From positions 147,555-211,554 of the forward strand of contig NZ_FOQY01000010.1 in NCBI RefSeq assembly GCF_900113865.1: DNA of 64,000 bases, given 5' to 3'. Positions 8,086-17,507 of this stretch are shown here, in pieces (within the stretch, counting starts at the first letter, position 1; each line of letters opens with the position of its first letter). This DNA comes from Streptosporangium canum (lineage in GTDB: Bacteria; Actinomycetota; Actinomycetes; Streptosporangiales; Streptosporangiaceae). Below the pieces are notes generated by a model that saw only the letters and a list, made by a program, of their open reading frames with translations, was not told the origin of the DNA and did not search any database. The translations under genes were made by a program, and so were the position numbers.

Positions 8086-8550
8086 TTACCCGGACACCGG
8101 TTCGGGAGCGGACGGGTCATCGGGGAGCGGGGCGGCTCGGATGGCACACCAGACCGTACGGCCCAGGCCACAGCCGTGTTCGCGGACCCCCCATGCCAGC
8201 GAGATCTCGCGAACGATCAACAGGCCCCGGCCGTCCTCCGCGTTTGCTTCCTTCCGGACATGAGGTCCCGAAAACGTTGAGCCCGGATCGTTGACTTCTA
8301 TACCGATGAAACCCTCCGCCTCGGTGACGGTGAGGCGGATGAGATCACCCGCATCCGCGTTGGAGTGCACGATCGCGTTCGTCACCAGTTCCGACGTGGC
8401 CAGCACGACGTCGTCGATCGCAGGATGCGCCTCCCCGAACCATTCACGCACTTCGGAGCGCGCTCGCGAAACGGACTCACGGACACCGGGAAGACTGACC
8501 TCGCCGTGGAGCTTCGGCTCCGCGCTCACCGCTTTCATGAACTCACCCAT
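8086..8550 (-). CDS. RsbW-like ATP-binding (HATPase) regulatory protein
   Basis: 154 residues of the anti-sigma-factor-kinase type GHKL ATPase. The N-box is LATSELVTNAIVHSNA (about 49-64), the G1-like motif is EVNDPGS (about 84-90) and the glycine segment is DGRGLLIVREIS (about 107-118). It is divergent from an XRE-HTH/DUF5753 gene followed by a DUF397 gene. These three families are commonly clustered in Streptomyces and relatives and have been tied to development and secondary metabolism (whiJ- and abaA-like loci). The start at 8550 or the in-frame ATG at 8538 are both possible. Whether it phosphorylates a protein is unknown. Confidence 0.85.
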   Translation of the reverse strand: MGEFMKAVSAEPKLHGEVSLPGVRESVSRARSEVREWFGEAHPAIDDVVLATSELVTNAIVHSNADAGDLIRLTVTEAEGFIGIEVNDPGSTFSGPHVRKEANAEDGRGLLIVREISLAWGVREHGCGLGRTVWCAIRAAPLPDDPSAPEPVSG

Positions 8551-8688
8551 CCGAAGAAGTCGATCCCGATCGCCCTTCCCACCGTCCCAAACCTCGGATA
8601 CATTCGGTAGTCAATCGACTTCAAACGGTTATCAACAGCTTCGACGACATGATCATTGAAATGTTGATGAAAGCCCCCGGGAGATCGG

Positions 8689-9516
8689 ATGCCGAAAGAA
8701 AGTGATCTCTATCCCTCGGAGTCGCCGACCGCGCTCTTCGGCTTCGAGCTGCGGCGACACCGCAAGGTCAAAGGCTGGTCCCAGATCCAGTTGTCGAAGA
8801 AAATCCCATACTCGGTCGGAACGATCAGCATGATCGAGACCGCGAGCCGGCCACCGTCGGAGGAGTTCGCCCGATACTGCGACGAGGCCTTGGAGGCGGA
8901 CGGGGCGTTGATACGACTGTGGCCGATGGTCAGCCACACGGCGGCCCCCGCATGGTTCCGGCCATGGCTCGACGTGGAGGCCACGGCGGAGGCTCTCCGC
9001 TCCTGGGAACCGCTGGTGGTACCTGGCCTCCTCCAGACAGAGGACTATGCCAGGGCCGTCCTGAGCGGCGATATCGGCGTTACGCCTGAGCAGGTCGAGG
9101 AACAGGTGACCGCTCGTATGGAGCGCCAGAACATTCTCAAGCGCCTTCAGCCGCCTCTGCTCTGGGTGGTTATCGATGAGGCGGTTCTCCACCGGCCGAT
9201 CGGCAGCCCTGCTGTGATGGCGGCGCAGATCGCCCATCTCCTTGAAGCCGGTCAGGCTCCCCGAATCACCATCCAGGTTCTTCCTCTCAAGGCGTACTCC
9301 ACGACGGGCCTTGCTGGCGGATTCGCCATCGCACAGACGCAGGGAGTCTTTGATACCGCATACGTCGAGTCCGCTGGAGTCATGAGCCGAGTAACGGAGC
9401 GACCAGAAGACGTCAGCGTTCTAGCATATAGATATGACGGGATTCGCTCCGAAGCACTGTCCCAGCGCGAATCCCTAGGGCTGATCAAGGAGACGCTACA
9501 GCGATGGACGAGCTGA
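8689..9516 (+). CDS. XRE-family HTH regulator with DUF5753 domain (WhiJ-like)
   Basis: 275 residues. An N-terminal helix-turn-helix (about residues 17-60) has the motif GWSQIQLSKKIPYSVGTISMIETASRPPS. A DUF5753 domain starts with the family's WLDVEATAEALRSWEPLVVPGLLQTEDYARAVL (written here as two adjoining motifs, about 93-125) and continues with MERQNIL and later LPLKAYSTTGLAGGFAIAQ. This is the regulator partner of DUF397 proteins. Its last 13 bases overlap the DUF397 gene. A GGGAG ribosome site precedes ATG 8689. DUF5753 is thought to bind a partner or ligand that controls the HTH; that is inference for this copy. Confidence 0.88.
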   Translation: MPKESDLYPSESPTALFGFELRRHRKVKGWSQIQLSKKIPYSVGTISMIETASRPPSEEFARYCDEALEADGALIRLWPMVSHTAAPAWFRPWLDVEATAEALRSWEPLVVPGLLQTEDYARAVLSGDIGVTPEQVEEQVTARMERQNILKRLQPPLLWVVIDEAVLHRPIGSPAVMAAQIAHLLEAGQAPRITIQVLPLKAYSTTGLAGGFAIAQTQGVFDTAYVESAGVMSRVTERPEDVSVLAYRYDGIRSEALSQRESLGLIKETLQRWTS

Positions 9517-9716
9517 CCCAGGAACTCAACACTGTCGCATGGCGCAAGTCCACCCGGTCGGGACCTGACGGCGGCAACTGCGTCGAGGTCGCCGAACTGT
9601 CCGGCGGCCGTAGAGGCGTCCGAGACAGCAAGAATCCGACCGGCCCCGCACTGATCTTCACTCCCGGCGAATGGGACGCATTCATCGGAGGCGTGAAGGA
9701 CGGAGAGTTCGACTAA
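9504..9716 (+). CDS. DUF397 domain protein
   Basis: 70 residues with the full DUF397 signature: VAWRKSTRSGPDGGNCVEVA, then GVRDSKNPTGPALIFTPGEW and a final DGEFD. Such small proteins are nearly always encoded next to an XRE-DUF5753 regulator, as here, and are thought to act as its antagonist or modulator, in a manner likened to antitoxin or anti-activator pairs. Start ATG lies 13 bases inside the end of the regulator gene, so translation is coupled. The protein is cytosolic with no membrane segment. Confidence 0.9.
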   Translation: MDELTQELNTVAWRKSTRSGPDGGNCVEVAELSGGRRGVRDSKNPTGPALIFTPGEWDAFIGGVKDGEFD

Positions 9717-9726
9717 CCACTACCAA

Positions 9727-9785
9727 CTACAAGTTACTTTTAGTTTCAGGTGTCGATCAGACGCGAAACTAAAAGTGACTTATAG
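9727..9785. terminator. AT-rich 21-base-arm inverted repeat between convergent genes
   Basis: Arms 9727-9747 and 9765-9785 (core ACTTTTAGTTTC / GAAACTAAAAGT) match at 19 of 21 positions around a 17-base loop. It begins 11 bases after the DUF397 stop and precedes the 3' end of the convergent MarR gene, so a bidirectional terminator is the simplest reading. The AT-richness is very unusual for this genome and could also mark a protein-binding or integration site. Confidence 0.55.
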
Positions 9786-9830
9786 CTACGCGGCGTCGTA
9801 GATGTGCTCTCCCAGCCTGTCCAGCTGCGG

Positions 9831-10334
9831 TCAGGGCTGGCGGACGCCCAGCCGGCCTTCGAGCAGGAGCAGCAGCTCTCCGAGCAGGTCCGCCAGCTCT
9901 CCCTGCCGCTCCGGGGCCATGGCCTCCAGCAGCGCCCCCTCGTAGCCGAGCTGTTCCGGGAGCAGCCGGTCGATGAGCAGGCGGCCCTGCTCGGTGAGCG
10001 CCAGGTGGGAGACCCGCCGGTCCCGGTCGTCGGGGCGGCGGCTCACCAGCTCGCGCTCCTCCAGGAACCGGACCCGCTTGGTTACGGCGGCCCCGGAGGC
10101 GAAGGTCTCCCTCGCGATCTGGCTGGGGGTCAGCTCCCGGTCCAGCCGTCTCAGCGTGCCGAGGATGTCGAACTCGGGCCGGGTCAGGCCATGCTCGCGC
10201 AGCGGCGCGTCGGTGGCCTGCTGGAGCAGGAGGACACAGCGGTTGAGGCGGCCGATCACGGCGATCGGCGTGACGTCCAGCTCCGGATGAATTCGCTCCC
10301 ACTGGCGCATCACCTGCGCGACGATGTCCTCCAC
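9831..10334 (-). CDS. MarR family transcriptional regulator
   Basis: 167 residues with the winged-helix core: LTRPEFDILGTLRRLDRELTP, then SQIARETFASGAAVTKRVRFLEERELVSRRPDDRDRR across helix 3, the recognition helix and the wing (about residues 50-106). The DxRxxR wing motif (DDRDRR) is intact. It follows the FUSC transporter gene by 21 bp on the same strand and is probably cotranscribed with it, acting as the local repressor that senses an exported compound. The closest candidate operator is the AT-rich stretch before the FUSC gene. Confidence 0.88.
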   Translation of the reverse strand: MEDIVAQVMRQWERIHPELDVTPIAVIGRLNRCVLLLQQATDAPLREHGLTRPEFDILGTLRRLDRELTPSQIARETFASGAAVTKRVRFLEERELVSRRPDDRDRRVSHLALTEQGRLLIDRLLPEQLGYEGALLEAMAPERQGELADLLGELLLLLEGRLGVRQP

Positions 10335-10355
10335 GCCCCCGCTTCCCCTAACTGA

Positions 10356-12212
10356 TCATGATCCCGGAGCCGACTCTATCCCGGCCGGATCCCGGACGGG
10401 CCCGGCCAGCCGGGCGAGCGTCCGGTGCCCCTGCTGCTCGGCCCGGGCTATCCGCTCCTCCGGCAGCGCGCGCTGCCACCACTCTCCGGCGGCGACCTCG
10501 GTGACCTCGCGCAGTTCCACCAGGGCGGTGACGAGCAGGCCGCGGGCCCGGGACCGGTCACCCGCTCCGGGAGAACCGGCCTCCAGCAGGCGTTCCGCGG
10601 CGGCCCGCGTGACGGCCACCCGCCGGAGCGCGCCGTCGATCCGGCTCACGGTGCGGCGGTTGGTCACCAGCAGGCAGCCGAGCAGCCCTGCGGCGACGCC
10701 CACGCAGGTGTCCAGCCAGCGGTCGGCGATCAGCGACCCGGCGGGCTGGTAGCCGGGGAACTCGGTCAGCAGCAGCGCCATCGGGGTCACACAGACAGTG
10801 CCGAGCCAGTAGTTGCGGGTGATCAGCGCCTCGGTGACGAACTGCAGGAGCAGCACGAGCAGCACCAGCGCGAGCTGCCCGGTCCGGCTGACCGGCAGCA
10901 GCGCCGTGAACAGCAGGAGGCCGGCGAAGCTGCCGAGCGCGCGTTGCAGCCCCCGGTGCCAGGACAGTACGGCGTTGGCCTGGAAGACGGAGGCGGCTGT
11001 CACGATCGCCCAGTAGGGGTGACCGACCCCGGTCGCCATCGATATCACGCCGGCGAGAGCGGACCCGACGGCGACACGGATCCCGATCGGGAACAGCGGG
11101 GAGGCCGGGTGAAACGCCCGCAGCACGCGCGGTCGGCCGCGGCGCGCGGCCCGTTCCACCGCTATGCCCGTCAGCTCGGCGGCTTCGGCCTCGGTGAGAC
11201 CCGTCTGGGGCAGCGGCCGGTTCCGGCGCAGGTCCCCGGCCCAGGCGGCGAGACGGTCGGCGTCGGCGGCCCAGGCGGCGGGCCGATCGCCGGCGGCGGA
11301 TCCCGTGGCGAGGGACTCCTCGGCGTGCGCCAGGAGGCGCTCCAGCGCGCCGCGACCCGGCCCCGCGGGGGCGAGAAGGAGGGTGTGCCAGGCGGCGTTC
11401 ACCGCGGCGGCGGCGTCGTGGCGTGCCCGCGACACGGCGGCGTCCGCCGCCGGGCTTCCTGCGGCCGGGCCCCCCGCCGTCGCCGGAACCCCCGCGATCG
11501 CCGCCGAGCTCCCCACGGCCTCCACCAGGCTCTCCCCCGCCGCCGGAACCCCCGCAACAGCCGCCGGGCTCCCCGCGGTCGCCGCCGGGACCCTCGCGGC
11601 TGTCTCCAGGGCACGGGCGGCCGCCTCCAGGGCGCGGGCGACGGCGATGCGCTGGGGGCCGTCGGGGCGGACGATCCCGGGGGCCATGCAGACCAGCCAG
11701 GCCAGGGCCGCGCCCGCCGTCGCGAGCACCAGGTGGAAGGGCACCTCGCTGAGCCGCTGGGGCATGAAGGCGCACGTCGCGGCCATGAAAGTGAAGATCA
11801 CATTTCCCGGCGGGCCGATCCGGGCGGCGTCGCACGCCACCTTGTGCAGGGCGGCCAGCACCGCGGCCACGATGATCAGGACGACGGTGGATCGGGTGAG
11901 GCCGGCCGCGGTCAGCGCCACCCCCACGCTCGCGATCATTCCCAGCGCCACCCGGAGCAGGGTGCGCGCCCGAGCCGCGTACGGCAGGCCGTGCGCGTAC
12001 AGGGCGCACATCGCCCCGGCGGAGGTGTAGACCGCCAGGTCCAGACGGCCCAGCGCGAGGAGGACCAGATCGGGGATCGCCAGGGCGATGACCGCGCTGA
12101 GCGCGTTCTTGTGCCAGATGTCGCCGAACCGCCGGAGCCGGAACACCCCTTTCAGTGGCAGCCCTCCTCGCATGGGCGCACGCGTGCCCTGTCGCTCGTC
12201 CGTGGTCCCCAT
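10356..12212 (-). CDS. FUSC family membrane protein (aromatic-acid exporter-like)
   Basis: 618 residues with the duplicated FUSC/ArAE organisation: an N-terminal membrane block (about residues 20-160), a cytosolic region and a second membrane block (about 375-515) containing GVGHPYWAIVTAASVFQAN, the hallmark FUSC segment, then a cytosolic helical tail. Family members are inner-membrane efflux proteins for aromatic acids and related compounds. The central cytosolic region (about 195-265) is an Ala/Gly/Pro/Val-rich low-complexity stretch with internal near-repeats, probably a recent minisatellite expansion. It is followed by its likely MarR repressor. Start ATG 12212 lies in AT-rich sequence with no clear ribosome site. 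Confidence 0.87.
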   Translation of the reverse strand: MGTTDERQGTRAPMRGGLPLKGVFRLRRFGDIWHKNALSAVIALAIPDLVLLALGRLDLAVYTSAGAMCALYAHGLPYAARARTLLRVALGMIASVGVALTAAGLTRSTVVLIIVAAVLAALHKVACDAARIGPPGNVIFTFMAATCAFMPQRLSEVPFHLVLATAGAALAWLVCMAPGIVRPDGPQRIAVARALEAAARALETAARVPAATAGSPAAVAGVPAAGESLVEAVGSSAAIAGVPATAGGPAAGSPAADAAVSRARHDAAAAVNAAWHTLLLAPAGPGRGALERLLAHAEESLATGSAAGDRPAAWAADADRLAAWAGDLRRNRPLPQTGLTEAEAAELTGIAVERAARRGRPRVLRAFHPASPLFPIGIRVAVGSALAGVISMATGVGHPYWAIVTAASVFQANAVLSWHRGLQRALGSFAGLLLFTALLPVSRTGQLALVLLVLLLQFVTEALITRNYWLGTVCVTPMALLLTEFPGYQPAGSLIADRWLDTCVGVAAGLLGCLLVTNRRTVSRIDGALRRVAVTRAAAERLLEAGSPGAGDRSRARGLLVTALVELREVTEVAAGEWWQRALPEERIARAEQQGHRTLARLAGPVRDPAGIESAPGS

Positions 12213-12250
12213 ACATATAAGCTTACCTGGTGTTTTATCTGTAAAATATA
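12213..12250 (-). promoter_or_regulatory. AT-rich promoter/operator region of the FUSC-MarR operon
   Basis: This stretch is far more AT-rich than its surroundings and contains the dyad TTTTATCTGTAAAA (12233-12246) immediately upstream of the FUSC start. It is a candidate binding site for the downstream-encoded MarR protein; no binding evidence exists. Confidence 0.4.
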
Positions 12251-12285
12251 TGGTTCACGGCCGCGACCCACCGGAGCCGGGATGA

Positions 12286-12358
12286 TCAGGCGAGGTGCAG
12301 GCCGACGTCGACGTTGCCCAGCAGCGCCTTGGAGTACGGGCAGTGCGCGTGCGCCCGC
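12286..12358 (-). pseudogene. C-terminal remnant of an organic hydroperoxide resistance (Ohr/OsmC) gene
   Basis: Read on the minus strand, the segment encodes ERAHAHCPYSKALLGNVDVG followed by LHLA and a TGA at 12286-12288. AHxxCPYSxAxxGNxxVxL is the conserved C-terminal signature of Ohr peroxidases, including the resolving Cys. The frame has no Ohr-like sequence upstream, because it runs into the TPR gene, whose stop (12363-12365) is only a few bases away. The rest of the gene has been lost, most likely when the neighbouring genes were rearranged. It cannot encode a functional peroxidase. Confidence 0.7.
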
Positions 12359-12362
12359 TCGC

Positions 12363-13022
12363 TCACACGCCGGCGGTCCTCGCCGTGATGGCCTGGCTGA
12401 CGGCGGCCTGCTCGTCGGCGGGGAGGCGGCGTTCGGCGTGCAGCATCCGCAGGGCGGTGGTGATCCGCTCGCCGTCATCGGCCGTGCCGAGGTCTCCCAT
12501 GTAGGCGGGCAGGAGCAGGCTGAGCGCCTTGAGGTCGGCGCGGGCGCACAGCTTTCCGAGGATCTCCAGGACCGGGTCGGCGGTGCCGCCGGCCGTGGCG
12601 GCGCGGGTGGATCGGAGTCCCTCGGCGACGCAGTAACGGAGCCAGTCACCGTACTGGCCGGCGGGGAGGTCGTCGACGCGCCGGGCGGCCTGCAGAAAGT
12701 GCTCGCGGGCCTGATCGACCTGGCCGAGCTCCAGGTGGGATCTGCCCATGTTGCCGTGGAGCGAGGCGTAGAAGCCACGGACCCGCTCGTCGCCGACCCG
12801 GTCGGCGCGGTCCAGGCATTCCTGGTTCCAGTGCAGGGTCTCCTCCGGGGTGGGCTGGTGCCGGGCCAGGTAGTGCGCGGCGATACACGCCTCGTAGTCG
12901 TCCTGCGCGGCTTTCCACGCCTGCAGGAACAGATCACGCGCTTCGTCGGCCCGGCCTTGGCTCTCGGCCTGCATGCCCTGCGTGCACAGCCGTACGACGG
13001 GGTTATTGGGATCCATGATCAT
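12363..13022 (-). CDS. tetratricopeptide-repeat-like helical protein
   Basis: 219 residues. The start MIMDPNNPVVRL overlaps the stop of the upstream MerR-clamp gene as ATGA, which fixes it. Helical pairs resembling TPRs are visible: GMQAESQGRADEARDLFLQAW (about 16-36), an A-rich pair following, then GNMGRSHLELGQVDQAREHFLQAAR (about 89-113), the clearest TPR. It is soluble, with no signal peptide. TPRs mediate protein binding; the exact coupling suggests a partner role for the MerR-clamp fusion. The true partner and process are unknown. Confidence 0.75.
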   Translation of the reverse strand: MIMDPNNPVVRLCTQGMQAESQGRADEARDLFLQAWKAAQDDYEACIAAHYLARHQPTPEETLHWNQECLDRADRVGDERVRGFYASLHGNMGRSHLELGQVDQAREHFLQAARRVDDLPAGQYGDWLRYCVAEGLRSTRAATAGGTADPVLEILGKLCARADLKALSLLLPAYMGDLGTADDGERITTALRMLHAERRLPADEQAAVSQAITARTAGV

Positions 13023-14275
13023 CCTAGGGAGAGAGGGGCCACGGGCATCACAAGCGTGGTGAAGCTGCCCTGGTCGGCGGAGCGGACGATGACGGGGTGG
13101 GTCGTGGTGGAGACCTCCAGCAGGACGTCCGGCCCGACGCCGGCCTCCAGGGCGGGGATCAACGTGGCGGGATCGAAGGCGATCCGCAGCGGAGGTCCCG
13201 AGCAGATCGCCGCCAGACGGATCGTGTCGGCGACGGTGGAGACGGTTCCGTTCGTGTCGGCGACGGTGGAGCCCGTTCCGTCTGCCGCCGCACCGGGGGT
13301 GGTGGGTCCGGGTTCGCCCGTATCGGCACAGACAGCAGGCCCGTCCGTAGCCGCGCCGCCGGAAGTGGCGGGGTCGGGGCCGCCCGTACCGGCACGGGCG
13401 GCGGGGCCGTCTCCGGCCGTGGCGATCGTGACGGCGAGTCCGTCCCCGGCCGTGGCGACGGTGACGTACGAGGTGTCCCCCCGGCTGAGGAGGGCGTCCC
13501 GGAACGCGAGGCGGTCGACGATCATCCGGTGCTCGGGCGGGCCGAGGACAGACAGGGCCTCGCGGTAGGACGGGAAGCGGCCCTCGAAGAGCGGCAGGAC
13601 GCGGCACTCCCCGGCACCCCGCAGCCGGGCCGCTCCCCCGTCGAACTCGACGGTGACCTCGGCGTTCCGCGCCGCCCACGGCCCGATCTCCACCAGGTCC
13701 GCCGCCCGCACCAGGATCTGGCGGGGGTCCCCGTGCATGGCCGCCGGGTGCAGGACACGGATCGACAGGCGATAGCGGTCGGTGGCCACCAGCCGGACCT
13801 CGCCGTCGCCGAGCTCGATCAGGACACAGCCGAGCACGGGGAATCCCTCGTCCGAGGCCGTGGCCGGCACGACCTGGCGGATGGCGCTCGCCAGCTCCGC
13901 GCCCCCGACCCTGGCCTCGGCATGGCTACCGGTCACCGGGAGGGACCGCAGGATCTCCTCGATCGCCGAGCGTCCTCTCTCGGTCCTGTCGAGCATCCTG
14001 CGCAGGTGCGCGTGCAGCACCCGCTGCGCCTGTTCCCGCGGGCCGTCGAGGACCACCGCGACGTCGGGCAGCGGCACATCGGCCTCCCTCAGTTCGCGCA
14101 GGAGAACGGCGCGCTTCTCCTGTTCTGGCTGGTAGAAGCGGTAGCCGCTCGCGCCGTCGACGTGCGCCGGCGGCAGGACACCGCAGTCGTCGTAGAAACG
14201 CAGAGCGCTCGGTGCGAGGCCCACGCGACGGGCGAAGGCGCTGATGCTCAGCAATTGTGGTGCGTTGCCGTCCAT
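13019..14275 (-). CDS. MerR HTH domain fused to a DNA polymerase III beta-clamp-like region
   Basis: 418 residues. Residues 8-75 form a MerR HTH (SISAFARRVGLAPSALRFYD, then GYRFY). Residues about 125-245 match clamp domain 2 (LASAIRQVVPAT, FPVLGCVLIEL, LVATDRYRLSI at 162-172, FEGRFPSYREAL). Residues about 248-412 match clamp domain 3 (DRLAFRDALLSRG, IAFDPATLIPALEA) and end in TTLVMPV, like the VMPxRL end of DnaN. Clamp domain 1 is missing. Domain 3 is split at about 271-350 by an Ala/Gly/Thr-rich insert made of in-frame DNA repeats with periods of 33 bp (13407-13466) and 30 bp (13222-13270). Its stop overlaps the TPR gene. It is probably a regulator rather than a replication clamp. Confidence 0.85.
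   Translation of the reverse strand: MDGNAPQLLSISAFARRVGLAPSALRFYDDCGVLPPAHVDGASGYRFYQPEQEKRAVLLRELREADVPLPDVAVVLDGPREQAQRVLHAHLRRMLDRTERGRSAIEEILRSLPVTGSHAEARVGGAELASAIRQVVPATASDEGFPVLGCVLIELGDGEVRLVATDRYRLSIRVLHPAAMHGDPRQILVRAADLVEIGPWAARNAEVTVEFDGGAARLRGAGECRVLPLFEGRFPSYREALSVLGPPEHRMIVDRLAFRDALLSRGDTSYVTVATAGDGLAVTIATAGDGPAARAGTGGPDPATSGGAATDGPAVCADTGEPGPTTPGAAADGTGSTVADTNGTVSTVADTIRLAAICSGPPLRIAFDPATLIPALEAGVGPDVLLEVSTTTHPVIVRSADQGSFTTLVMPVAPLSLG
13222..13466. repeat. in-frame minisatellites within the MerR-clamp gene
   Basis: TCGTGTCGGCGACGGTGGA occurs at 13222-13240 and 13252-13270 (period 30). A 27-base unit beginning CCGTCTCCGGCCGTGGCGAT occurs at 13407-13433 and, with two changes, at 13440-13466 (period 33). 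Both periods keep the reading frame, so repeat number can change without breaking the protein. Confidence 0.75.
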
Positions 14276-14379
14276 GGGGCTGATTGTCGAGGTTCATCCG
14301 ACTTGAAGGTCAAGCCCACCGGCAGCCGGCCGGGTCCTTCCGCCGCTCGGGGACCCGGATGCCCGGATGCGGACATGAC

Positions 14380-14419
14380 TCGACCGCGCGTCCGCGGGTC
14401 ACGCGGAGGGCGCGGTCGA
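14380..14419 (-). terminator. probable leuA terminator hairpin
   Basis: Perfect 10-base arms TCGACCGCGC (14380-14389) and GCGCGGTCGA (14410-14419) enclose a second small stem, TCCGCG / CGCGGA. It lies about 80 bases past the leuA stop in the direction of transcription and before the next minus-strand gene. Confidence 0.55.
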
Positions 14420-14498
14420 ATGGACGACGTGAGGCCTTGTGGGCGCTTGTCGGGCGCGTCGCCCCGGCAGGTCGTGCCGGGAACCGCGCGGGCCGTAC

Positions 14499-16327
<1,829 letters not shown>

Positions 16328-16433
16328 GCATAGCACGCTAGCAGACGACTGCAAATACCTGGGACACGCGCCCACATTATGAGATCTCCGCATCGGATAC
16401 AGTCCCGAAAGGAGTCCAGACAGGGGGAATGAA

Positions 16434-16679
16434 ATGAAGGACGACGACATCCTCACCCACATCCACGAGCTCATCGCCGAGGAGCACGGTCTCCGGCAAC
16501 GGCTGGCCTCCGGTTCGATCTCCTCGCACGAGGAGAACAACCGGATCACGCAGCTTGAGGAGGCCCTCGACCAGGCCTGGGACCTGCTCAGGCAGCGCCG
16601 GGCGCGTCGTGAGTTCGGGGAGGACCCCGACTCGGCGGCGCCGCGCCCGATCGGCGAGGTCGAGGACTACCGCCAGTAA
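16434..16679 (+). CDS. DUF2630 family protein
   Basis: 81 residues, charged and helical, with the family core DILTHIHELIAEEHGLRQRL (about 5-24), ISSHEENNRITQLEEALDQAWDLLRQRRA and an acidic C terminus ending in GEVEDYRQ. DUF2630 proteins are short actinobacterial proteins of unknown role, frequently next to leuA or other biosynthetic genes. A GGGGGAA sequence just upstream can act as ribosome site. It is divergent from leuA, with the leuA leader region in between. No membrane segment or metal site is visible. Confidence 0.85.
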   Translation: MKDDDILTHIHELIAEEHGLRQRLASGSISSHEENNRITQLEEALDQAWDLLRQRRARREFGEDPDSAAPRPIGEVEDYRQ

Positions 16680-16703
16680 CGGCGCCCGCCGCCGGTAGAT
16701 CGC

Positions 16704-16792
16704 TCGGCTCCCCCCGAGCCGGGCCGTCACGGGCAAGGTGGTCACCGGCACCACGCTGTCCAATCGGCTCCCCCGAGCCGGGCCGTCACGGG
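16704..16792. repeat. direct repeat of about 30 bp, each copy containing a hairpin
   Basis: The unit beginning TCGGCTCCCCCCGAGCCGGG and ending CGTCACGGG occurs at 16704-16733 and again, one C shorter, at 16764-16792. Within each copy CGGCTC pairs with GAGCCG. It lies between the DUF2630 and lipoprotein genes and could serve as tandem terminators for the former. Confidence 0.6.
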
Positions 16793-16887
16793 TATGGGCG
16801 GCTCCGGGCAGGCCGGTGGCAAGCGATGATCGAGCGGGCTGCAAGCGCTCCGCCATACCAATGGGGCAGTCAACGGGAGGCCCCATC

Positions 16888-17466
16888 ATGAAACGCACCC
16901 ACATTCTCGCCATCGCCGTCGCCGGCGCGCTCCTGACCGGTTGCGGCTCGCAGGCCGGGCCCGCCGCCGGGGAGGGCGGGGCGGACGGCGGCGCGCGGGC
17001 CAAGGACACCGGCGCGCAGGCCAAGGACACCGGCGGCTGCCCGCTCACCGTCGCGGGCCTGTCCGAGGCCACGTCACTGACCTGGGAGCTGCGGGAGAAG
17101 CGCGAGGACCACCCGCTGGAGACCATGGAGTCGGTCAGGGCGACGGCGTGCATCTACACCGCCGCCGACGAGCCTCAGGAGGCCTCGGACCCGCTGGCGC
17201 TACGCGTCGACGTGGTGACGGGTGACGGCATCGCGAAGGTGCGCGAGGAGTTCGAGGGCAACTGCGGCGAGTTCGGCGGCAAGCTCCTCGACTCGGCAGC
17301 CGGCGACGGCTCGGTCGTCTGCAAGCGCAACGGCACGATCGTGGAGGGCCTGGTCGGCGGCACGGACCGGCTGGTGAACATCTACCTGGTCAACGCCGGC
17401 AGGGCCACCGCCGCCAAGCTCACCCCGGCCTTCGACAAGATCCTCGCGGCGGTCGACGGCGCGTGA
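16888..17466 (+). CDS. secreted lipoprotein of unknown function
   Basis: 192 residues. The start MKRTHILAIAVAGALLTGCG has GGGAGG 7 bases upstream and a classical lipoprotein signal with lipobox LLTGC (lipidated Cys at residue 19). After a tether of small residues containing the tandem repeat AKDTGAQAKDTGG comes a compact domain with four Cys (CPLT, ACIYT, NCGEF, VCKRN), probably two disulfides. The arrangement is like DUF3558-type actinobacterial lipoproteins, but I cannot place it firmly. It faces the cell exterior. It is convergent with the membrane/solute-binding protein pair downstream. Confidence 0.8.
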   Translation: MKRTHILAIAVAGALLTGCGSQAGPAAGEGGADGGARAKDTGAQAKDTGGCPLTVAGLSEATSLTWELREKREDHPLETMESVRATACIYTAADEPQEASDPLALRVDVVTGDGIAKVREEFEGNCGEFGGKLLDSAAGDGSVVCKRNGTIVEGLVGGTDRLVNIYLVNAGRATAAKLTPAFDKILAAVDGA

Positions 17467-17507
17467 CCGGGCGGGGCCGTCCTCGCACTCCGGCCGCCCC
17501 CGGGCCC

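Noticed and set aside
10425-13568. 1047-codon open frame on the plus strand
   Set aside because: It is antisense to the FUSC, TPR and MerR-clamp genes, has composition expected from high-GC complementary frames and no domain.
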